NCBI RefSeq assembly: GCF_902141845.1
Contig: NZ_CABFPH010000013.1
Span: 25,317 to 89,316 of the forward strand
Length of the DNA: 64,000 bases
Direction: 5' to 3'
Source: Methylobacterium symbioticum
GTDB lineage: Bacteria > Pseudomonadota > Alphaproteobacteria > Rhizobiales > Beijerinckiaceae
Notes under the pieces: generated by a model
The model's input: only the letters and a program-made list of their open reading frames with translations
Databases searched by the model: none
What the model was told of the DNA's origin: nothing
Translations under genes and position numbers: made by a program
In this document: positions 17,885 to 24,460 of the stretch, in pieces
Layout of the letters: the number at the start of each line of letters is the position of its first letter
Position numbering within the stretch: position 1 is the first letter of the stretch

Positions 17885-18769
17885 GTGAGGCGGATCCTGA
17901 TCACCGGCGGCTCCGGCTTCATCGGCCGCAACCTCGTCGAAGCCCTGTCGCCGACCTGCGCGGTCGCGGCCCCCGGCAGCCGCGCGCTCGACCTGCTCGA
18001 TGCGGAGGCAACCCGACGCTATCTTCAGGCGGGCCGCTTCGACGCCGTCATCCATGCGGCGACCTGGGATGCGACGACGGCCTCGAACAAGGACCGGTCG
18101 CTCACCCTCCAGAACAATCTGCGGATGTTCTTCAACGTCGCGCGCTGCAACGACTGCTTCGGCCGCATGATCCATTACGGATCGGGTGCCGAGTATTGCA
18201 AGCTGACGATGCCGCCGCGCGTCAGGGAGCGGTATTTCGGCACGCGGGTACCCGAGACCGATTACGGCCTGTCGAAATATCTGCAGGCGCTGCACATCGA
18301 AACGGCCGAGAACATCTACAATCTTCGGCTGTTCGGGGTCTTCGGCCGTTATGAGAGCTGGCGCATCCGGTTCATCTCGAACGTGCTGTGCAAGGCGCTC
18401 TTCGATCTGCCCCTGACGATCCGCCAAGACACGGTGTTCGATTATCTCGATGTGGCGGACCTCGTGACCGTCACGGCGTGGTTTCTGGAGAACGAGCCCG
18501 CTCATCGGACCTGCAATGTCTGCACCGGCCGGGGCGTTCCTCTCTCGGCCATCGCCCGTCTCGCGTGCGACATCGCCGGCAAGGATCTTCCGATCCGGAT
18601 CTTCGAGGGGGGCCTCGGTCGCGAATACAGCGGCGACAACGCGCGCCTCTTGGACGCCATCGGCAATTTTCCGTTTCGCGACCTGCGCGCGAGCATGGAA
18701 AGCCTCTACCGGTGGTACGCCGAACACCAACACCAGATCGACCGTGATGGTCTCGCGGCAACGAGGTAG
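17885..18769 (+). CDS. NAD-dependent sugar epimerase/reductase (SDR; YerF-like role possible)
   Basis: A 294-residue extended short-chain dehydrogenase: RRILITGGSGFIGRNLVEAL at the N-terminus, AVIHAATWDATTASNKD, IHYGSGAEYC, and the catalytic YGLSKYLQAL (YxxxK near residue 130). Start GTG at 17885. In yersiniose synthesis the branched keto sugar is reduced by an NAD(P)H SDR (YerF), and this gene sits directly behind the YerE-like enzyme, so a similar reduction is likely. It is visibly less GC-rich than the ThDP gene before it. The exact substrate is not readable from sequence. Confidence 0.82.
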   Translation: MRRILITGGSGFIGRNLVEALSPTCAVAAPGSRALDLLDAEATRRYLQAGRFDAVIHAATWDATTASNKDRSLTLQNNLRMFFNVARCNDCFGRMIHYGSGAEYCKLTMPPRVRERYFGTRVPETDYGLSKYLQALHIETAENIYNLRLFGVFGRYESWRIRFISNVLCKALFDLPLTIRQDTVFDYLDVADLVTVTAWFLENEPAHRTCNVCTGRGVPLSAIARLACDIAGKDLPIRIFEGGLGREYSGDNARLLDAIGNFPFRDLRASMESLYRWYAEHQHQIDRDGLAATR

Positions 18770-18774
18770 GCCCG

Positions 18775-19611
18775 ATGGCACGCGATACGATACCCGTCTT
18801 CATCGTCGGCAGCGGCCGCTCGGGCACGCGCATGATCGCGAAGCTCCTGGCGGGGCACGATACGATCGAGGCCCACCACGAATATCTCTGCACGCACATC
18901 CAGCCGGTGGCGTGCGAATACTACATGGGGCTCTGCAGCAGGGCGGAGGCGAAGGCGCGCTTCGCGGCCTGCCACGGCGCCGGCATCCATTATTCCAAGG
19001 CCCGATACTTCGTCGACAGCTCGAACAAGCTCTCCTGGCTCATCGAGCCCATCCTCGACCTGTTCCCCACGGCGCGCTTCATCCATCTGGCGCGCGACGG
19101 GCGCAACGTCACCAGCTCCTTCTTCCATAAGCTGACGAGCGAAGCCTACGACGACGACAGCACGGCCGCGCTCTCGGCCTGGCTCGACGATCCGGCTTCA
19201 GTCCCGAGGCCGCCGGCGGAGAAGAAGTACTGGTGGAACATCCCGCGCCGGGGCCAGCCCTTCTTCGAGGCCTTTCCCGGCTTCGATCAGTACCAGAGGA
19301 TGGCCTATCACTGGAGCGAGTCGAACCGTGTCATCCTCGACAGCTTCGCGCAGATTCCGGACGCGCAGAAGCTGTTCGTTCGCCTGGAGGACCTGACGAG
19401 CGACCGGGACCTGCTCGCGCGCTTCCTCGGCATGGTCGGGATCCCGTATGGCGACGCGTATTTCGAGACGATGCAGACCCCGCAAGGGGTGTTCTTCCCG
19501 ATGGATTTCAAGCTGACGCCCAAGCAGGCCGCACAGTTCACCGCAATCGCGTGGCCGATGATGGAACGTCTCGGCTACGCGGAGAGGGAGCCGTATCGTG
19601 TCACCTATTGA
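18775..19611 (+). CDS. Sulfotransferase-family protein
   Basis: A 278-residue PAPS-dependent sulfotransferase fold. The 5'-phosphosulfate loop is IVGSGRSGTRMIAKLLAGH at residues 8-26 and the 3'-phosphate motif is LARDGRNVTSSFF at about 104-116. A Trp/Tyr-rich acceptor region follows. It starts 5 bases after the epimerase stop and overlaps the methyltransferase start by 14 bases, so it belongs to the sugar operon. It could sulfate the sugar or glycan product; a non-sulfotransferase role of the fold cannot be excluded. Confidence 0.82.
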   Translation: MARDTIPVFIVGSGRSGTRMIAKLLAGHDTIEAHHEYLCTHIQPVACEYYMGLCSRAEAKARFAACHGAGIHYSKARYFVDSSNKLSWLIEPILDLFPTARFIHLARDGRNVTSSFFHKLTSEAYDDDSTAALSAWLDDPASVPRPPAEKKYWWNIPRRGQPFFEAFPGFDQYQRMAYHWSESNRVILDSFAQIPDAQKLFVRLEDLTSDRDLLARFLGMVGIPYGDAYFETMQTPQGVFFPMDFKLTPKQAAQFTAIAWPMMERLGYAEREPYRVTY

Positions 19612-20785
19612 GGGCTTCCGCTGCGATCTCTGCGGCGGCGCGGATGCCGACGCGGTCTATGCCGTGCCTGACTCGGCCCGCAAGGCGGAGATCGCGGTCT
19701 GCACCGGCTGCGGCCTCGTGCAATCGGTCTATCACGCCCCGAAGCCGGAGGGGCGCAGGGTCTCGATCAGCAGCGCCGCGGGCTGGGGCAATATCCGGCA
19801 CGGCAAGGGCCTGCGCCTGAAGGCCACCATCCCGGTCCTGACGGCCCAGATCCCCCTGGAGAGGGTCTCGACCGTCCTCGATATCGGTTCGAACCGCGGC
19901 GATTTCATCCACTGGCTCCTCGGCCTCCGGCCGCACGCCGCCATCACGGCGATCGAGCCGGACGCCTCGGTCGTCGCGACCTACCGGGACCTGCCGCAGG
20001 TCGGGCTCGCGATCGCCCGCTTCGAGGACGTCGCCCCCGAGATCGCCCACGCGCGCGCGCCGTTCGATCTGGTCCACTGCGCGCACACGCTGGAGCATGC
20101 CGCCTCGGCGAGCGCCATGCTCGGCCAGATCTACCGCTCCCTCAAGCCGGGCGGGCACCTGTTCCTCGAGGTGCCGAATCTCGCCATCCTGTCCGATCCC
20201 GAGATTTCCGAGGAATTCTTCATCGACAAGCACAGCTTCCACTTCGACCGGGATCTGCTCGTCGCGTTCATGACCCATCTCGGCTTCGAGATCCTGTTCG
20301 TCAGCCCCGGCGACGACATCTCGAACATCACCGTGGTGGCGACACGGTCGGACCAAAAGCCGAATCCGGCGCCCTTCCGGCCCGCCCACCCGTCCCGCCC
20401 GGTCGAGACCGCCGCGCTGGTCCGGGCCTATGCCGAAACCCTGCGCCTGAACCGCGAGACCCTGAAGCGCATCGCCGATCGGCTTAACGCCCTGATGGAG
20501 CGCCAGCGGGTCGGCTTCTGGGGGGGAGGGCGAATCTTCGACGCCCTGGTCACCTTCGGCGGCCTGCGGACGGACCGGATCCACGTTCTCGTCGATGCCT
20601 ATATCGGCCGCTACGTGAAAGAGGTTCACGGCATCGAGCTGAGCCTTCCCGACGCCCTCAAGGCCAAGCTTCCGCAGGTCCTCGTCGTGCTCGCCAAGTC
20701 CTCGACGGACGACATCATCAGACAGGCGCGCTCCCACGGCCTGACGAATGTCGTCACGTTCTCGCAGCTCTACCAGTCGCTCTGA
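19598..20785 (+). CDS. Zinc-binding SAM-dependent sugar methyltransferase (C-methyltransferase type)
   Basis: A 395-residue methyltransferase of the TylC3/NovU-like architecture: an N-terminal zinc finger (CDLCGG and CTGCG), a class I SAM domain (VLDIGSNRGDFIHWLL near residue 90, CAHTLEHAASASAMLGQIYR), and a C-terminal nucleotide-binding-like domain (VGFWGGGRIFDALV) that is common in sugar C-methyltransferases. Start GTG at 19598 lies within the sulfotransferase gene. It is the last gene of the rightward island and could add a methyl branch or an O-methyl group to the deoxysugar. Confidence 0.85.
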   Translation: MSPIEGFRCDLCGGADADAVYAVPDSARKAEIAVCTGCGLVQSVYHAPKPEGRRVSISSAAGWGNIRHGKGLRLKATIPVLTAQIPLERVSTVLDIGSNRGDFIHWLLGLRPHAAITAIEPDASVVATYRDLPQVGLAIARFEDVAPEIAHARAPFDLVHCAHTLEHAASASAMLGQIYRSLKPGGHLFLEVPNLAILSDPEISEEFFIDKHSFHFDRDLLVAFMTHLGFEILFVSPGDDISNITVVATRSDQKPNPAPFRPAHPSRPVETAALVRAYAETLRLNRETLKRIADRLNALMERQRVGFWGGGRIFDALVTFGGLRTDRIHVLVDAYIGRYVKEVHGIELSLPDALKAKLPQVLVVLAKSSTDDIIRQARSHGLTNVVTFSQLYQSL

Positions 20786-21015
20786 GAGCCTGTTCGAGAG
20801 GGATCGACGGATGGTCACGCGCAGATGCGGGCCCTCCCGCCCATCCACCTCATCCTGAGGTGCGAGGCGACAGCCGAACCTCGAAGCAGGCCTTCAGGGA
20901 TCGCGAGACGGCTGGAGGTCTCCTTCGAGGCCTCCGCTGCGCTGCGGCGCCTCAGGATGAGGTCGGGGAGGGAATACGCCGGATCAATACCCGCTCGATC
21001 GGCTCGAACAGGCTC
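20786..21015. repeat. Nested inverted-repeat element (MITE- or REP-like)
   Basis: GAGCCTGTTCGAG at 20786-20798 is perfectly inverted at 21003-21015. Inside it, CCTCATCCTGAGG at 20848-20860 pairs with CCTCAGGATGAGG at 20950-20962. A further near-copy of the outer end (GAGCCCGTTCGAGGGGGATCG) lies at about 21076-21096. No coding potential is visible. The structure, about 230 bp, resembles a small non-autonomous element and fills the 320-bp gap between the methyltransferase and flbT. Confidence 0.7.
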
Positions 21016-21105
21016 CGACGGCAGCCCCCGCCGGGACCGACCGGCCCCCAGGCTCAGGGACAGGATGTCGGATGAGAGCCCGTTCGAGGGGGATCGGGCG
21101 GGCCC

Positions 21106-21495
21106 TCAGGCCGCGCCGGGCAGGCGCGACGCGGCCTCGTGGGCCACGAGCTGCTTACCGAGCTTGATCGCCCGGTGGTATTCCTGCGCCGCGATCGCGT
21201 CGTGGATCGCCAGCAGATACGGACCCGCGCTCGGCATGAGCCCCAGCAGCGCCGTCGATTGCTGCACGAACAGGTTCTCCGGCGCGCTCGGATCGTCGGC
21301 GAGGTAGAGCACCTGCAGCGTCACGCAGAGCTTCTTGCAGGGCGTATCCGCCTCGCTCTCCCGGATGATCTCGCTCTCGCGCAGGAACTTGCAGCGTCCC
21401 TCGACGAGGAGCGTCGCCTTCCGGTCGAGGTTCCGGATGAGGGCGCCGTTGATGATCAGGCGCTCCGAGGGCTTCAGCTCGATCTTGAGGGGCAT
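21106..21495 (-). CDS. flbT: Flagellin synthesis repressor FlbT
   Basis: A 129-residue FlbT. In Caulobacter FlbT binds the 5' leader of flagellin mRNA and destabilises it until the hook is complete. Recognisable segments are MPLKIELKPSERLIINGALI, REIIRESEADT-like RESEIIRESEADTPCKKLC, and LYLADDPSAPENLF. It points away from the tandem flagellin genes across 208 bp. Together with flaF it defines the flagellin regulatory unit, but the two are split by the sugar island. Confidence 0.93.
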   Translation of the reverse strand: MPLKIELKPSERLIINGALIRNLDRKATLLVEGRCKFLRESEIIRESEADTPCKKLCVTLQVLYLADDPSAPENLFVQQSTALLGLMPSAGPYLLAIHDAIAAQEYHRAIKLGKQLVAHEAASRLPGAA

Positions 21496-21703
21496 GGGCA
21501 GCTCCGGCTCGGGTCACCCCGGAGCATGGTCACATCTCGTTAACGACGATTGAAGGAACAGGCGGGGATTGCCCGCAAACAGGCGCGGATCTGGGGAAAG
21601 CCCCGCCGCGCGCCGGTCCGTTTAACCACTCGGCAGAGCGCGGCGTGGTGTGGTCCTCGTGCCGTCAAAATGATGGTTCGATGATCAATATGGATCACCC
21701 CCC

Positions 21704-22915
21704 ATGTCTTCCGTCTCTCTGACCGCTGCCGTCCGCCAGAACCTGCTCTCGCTGCAGGACACGGCCTCGCTGACCGCGACCACCCAGAACCGCCTCTCCA
21801 CCGGCAAGAAGGTCTCCTCCGCCCTCGACAGCCCGGTCAACTTCTTCACCGCCCAGTCCCTGTCGAACCGCTCCTCGGATCTCGGCACCCTGCTCGACAA
21901 CATCTCGAACGGCATCCAGGCGATCCAGGCGGCCAACCAGGGCCTGACCTCGATCCAGAAGCTCGTCGATTCGGCCAAGCCCACCGCCAATCAGGCGCTG
22001 GCCACCCAGATCACCCCCACCGGCACCGCCTCGAGCGCCTATTCGGCTCCGTCCGCCTCCGGCGGCACCACGATCAACCTGTTCGCCAACGGCACCGCCT
22101 TCTCGGCCAGCATCGCCCAGAGCGCCAGTATCGATCAGGCGCTGACCGCCCTCAACTCGGCCGCCACCTCGGCGGGCGTGGGCAACATCTTCTCGAAGGA
22201 CACCGCCGGCACGAAGATCGTGATCAGCGCCAATGCCGACATCGAGTTCGCGGATACGACCAGCCAGACGGCGCTCGGCTTCACGGCCGGCTCGGGCTCG
22301 GCCGTGTCCTACGGCACCACAGGCTCGGCCGTGACGGGCGTCGCCCAGGCCAAGGAACTGACGGTGACGGGCGTGAAGGAGCGCGCGAACCTGGCTGCGC
22401 AGTACAACAGCCTGCTCACCCAGATCGACCAGCTCGCCAAGGACTCGAGCTACAACGGCGTCAACCTGATCTCGAACAGCGCCACGACCAACAAGCTGCA
22501 CATCTCCTTCAACGAGAAGGACACCTCCAACCTCGACGTGCAGGGCGTGGACGCGACCTCGAAGGGCCTTGGTCTGAGCTCGGTCAACAACACCTCGGGC
22601 AACAACGCCAATGTCGGCAACTTCCTGCTCGACACCGACATCAAGTCGACGGCGACGACGCTGACCTCGGCGGCCTCGACGCTGCGCTCGAACGCCTCGA
22701 CCTTCGGCTCGAACCTGTCGACGGTGCAGAACCGGCAGGACTTCACCAAGCAGCTTCAGAACGTGCTCGATACCGGTGCCTCGAAGCTGACCGATGCGGA
22801 CCTGAACGAGGAGGCGGCGAACTCGCAGGCCCTGTCGACCCGCCAGTCGCTCAGCATCTCGGCGCTGTCGCTGGCCAACCAGGCCCAGCAGAGCATCCTG
22901 CAGCTCCTGCGCTGA
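21704..22915 (+). CDS. fliC: Flagellin (copy 1)
   Basis: A 403-residue flagellin, the filament subunit exported through the flagellar apparatus. The conserved N-terminal coiled region includes LSTGKKVSSALDSPVNFFTA and SDLGTLLDNISNGIQAIQAA; the C-terminal helix ends SALSLANQAQQSILQLLR. The middle (about residues 105-230) is rich in Ser, Thr, Ala and Gly, a plausible surface for O-glycosylation. It is followed by an intrinsic terminator and a second, closely similar flagellin. A TTAACC site lies at 21622 upstream. Confidence 0.96.
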   Translation: MSSVSLTAAVRQNLLSLQDTASLTATTQNRLSTGKKVSSALDSPVNFFTAQSLSNRSSDLGTLLDNISNGIQAIQAANQGLTSIQKLVDSAKPTANQALATQITPTGTASSAYSAPSASGGTTINLFANGTAFSASIAQSASIDQALTALNSAATSAGVGNIFSKDTAGTKIVISANADIEFADTTSQTALGFTAGSGSAVSYGTTGSAVTGVAQAKELTVTGVKERANLAAQYNSLLTQIDQLAKDSSYNGVNLISNSATTNKLHISFNEKDTSNLDVQGVDATSKGLGLSSVNNTSGNNANVGNFLLDTDIKSTATTLTSAASTLRSNASTFGSNLSTVQNRQDFTKQLQNVLDTGASKLTDADLNEEAANSQALSTRQSLSISALSLANQAQQSILQLLR

Positions 22916-22975
22916 GCCCAGCCGCCCCGGTTCGCCGGGGCGCTTCCAGACGCGCTTCCAGGGGCGCTGCTCACG

Positions 22976-23008
22976 AAAACGGCCGGGCTCGTCGCCCGGC
23001 CGTTTTTT
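22976..23008 (+). terminator. Intrinsic terminator after flagellin 1
   Basis: AACGGCCGGGC pairs with GCCCGGCCGTT around a short loop and is followed by a run of six or more T. It sits about 60 bases after the flagellin 1 stop, so each flagellin gene is likely a separate transcription unit. Confidence 0.9.
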
Positions 23009-23134
23009 CGCGTTCGGGGCCCGCCCCGGCGCTTCGCGCGGACGATGCCGGCAAGGTTCTGGAAAGCTTAACCGAATGGCAACCAAACGGTGGTTTCTTA
23101 ACCCTAACGCCGTCTTCCAACCGAGGGTCCCGTC

Positions 23135-24349
23135 ATGGCATCCGAAGTCACGCTGTCCGCCGCGACGCGCCAGAACCTGCTCTCGTTGCAGGATACATCC
23201 GCGCTGACCGCGACCACCCAGAACCGCCTCTCCACCGGCAAGAAGGTCTCCTCGGCCCTCGACAACCCGGTCAACTTCTTCACCGCCCAGTCCCTGTCGA
23301 ACCGCTCCTCGGATCTCGGCACCCTGCTCGACAACATCTCGAACGGCGTCCAGACCATCCAGGCGGCCAACCAGGGCCTGACCTCGATCCAGAAGCTGAT
23401 CGACTCGGCCAAGTCCACCGCCAACCAGGCGCTGGCCACCCAGCTCAACACCTCGGGCACGGCCTCGAACTCCTATTCGGCCCCGTCCGCCTCCGGCGGC
23501 ACCACGATCAACCTGTTCGCCAACGGCACTGCCTTCTCGGCCACCATCGCCCAGAGCGCCAGCATCGATCAGGCGCTGATCGCGCTCAACTCGGCCGCCG
23601 TCTCCGCGGGCGTGGGCAACATCTTCTCGAAGGACACCGCCGGCACGAAACTCGTGATCAGCGCCAATGCCGACATCGAGTTCGGCGACACGACCAGCCA
23701 GACGGCTCTGGGCTTCACGGCCGGCTCGGGCAGCTCGGCCGTCTACGGCACCTCGGGCGCCCCGGTCACGGGCGTCCCGCAGGCCAAGGAGCTGACGGTG
23801 ACGGGCGTGAAGGAGCGCGCGAGCCTCGCCGCCCAGTACAACAACCTGCTCACCCAGATCGACCAGCTCGCGCGCGATGCCAGCTACAACGGCGTCAACC
23901 TGCTCTCCAGCAGCGCCACGACCAACAAGCTGCACATCTCCTTCAACGAGAAGGACACCTCCAACCTCGACGTGCAGGGCGTGGACGCGACCTCGCTCGG
24001 ACTCGGCTTGAGCGCGGTCACCAACACCTCGGGCAACAACGCCAATGTCGGCAACTTCCTGCTCGACAAGGACATCAAGACCACCTCCAGCTCGCTCACC
24101 GTCGCCGCCTCGACGCTGCGCTCGAACGCCTCGACCTTCGGCTCGAACCTGTCGGTGGTGCAGAACCGGCAGGACTTCACCAAGCATCTCCAGAACGTGC
24201 TCGATACGGGCGCGTCCAAGCTGACCGACGCGGATCTGAACGAGGAAGCGGCCAATTCCCAGGCGCTGTCGACCCGGCAATCCCTTGGAATCTCGGCCCT
24301 CTCATTGGCCAACCAGGCCCAGCAGAGCATCCTCCAGCTCCTCCGCTAA
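23135..24349 (+). CDS. fliC: Flagellin (copy 2)
   Basis: A 404-residue flagellin nearly identical to copy 1 over both conserved ends; differences cluster in residues 1-20, about 95-115 and 205-220. It ends with the same ISALSLANQAQQSILQLLR helix. Two TTAACC motifs flank an AACCA/TGGTT inverted repeat in its leader (23068-23103), features not shared by copy 1, so its regulation may differ. No clear terminator follows, and a TPR glycosyltransferase gene starts 111 bases later. Confidence 0.96.
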   Translation: MASEVTLSAATRQNLLSLQDTSALTATTQNRLSTGKKVSSALDNPVNFFTAQSLSNRSSDLGTLLDNISNGVQTIQAANQGLTSIQKLIDSAKSTANQALATQLNTSGTASNSYSAPSASGGTTINLFANGTAFSATIAQSASIDQALIALNSAAVSAGVGNIFSKDTAGTKLVISANADIEFGDTTSQTALGFTAGSGSSAVYGTSGAPVTGVPQAKELTVTGVKERASLAAQYNNLLTQIDQLARDASYNGVNLLSSSATTNKLHISFNEKDTSNLDVQGVDATSLGLGLSAVTNTSGNNANVGNFLLDKDIKTTSSSLTVAASTLRSNASTFGSNLSVVQNRQDFTKHLQNVLDTGASKLTDADLNEEAANSQALSTRQSLGISALSLANQAQQSILQLLR

Positions 24350-24460
24350 CCCCCGCCGAGTCACGACGGATACGCATTCCAGGCGGCGGGGCTCAGGCTA
24401 CCGCCGCCTTCGGCATATCGGCGCCCCGTGGCCGAGGGCGCGGCGACGAGAGGCACTTGC

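Noticed and set aside
10724..20785. Island as O-antigen or bradyrhizose/caryophyllose synthesis instead of flagellin modification
   Set aside because: Cannot be excluded, but there are no Wzx/Wzy, O-antigen ligase or polymerase genes, and the island is bracketed by flagellin genes. Assigning a specific named sugar such as bradyrhizose has no sequence support.
23068..23103. TTAACC pairs as telomere- or repeat-like structure
   Set aside because: Only two copies with unrelated spacing, in a normal bacterial promoter zone; a regulator half-site is the simpler reading.
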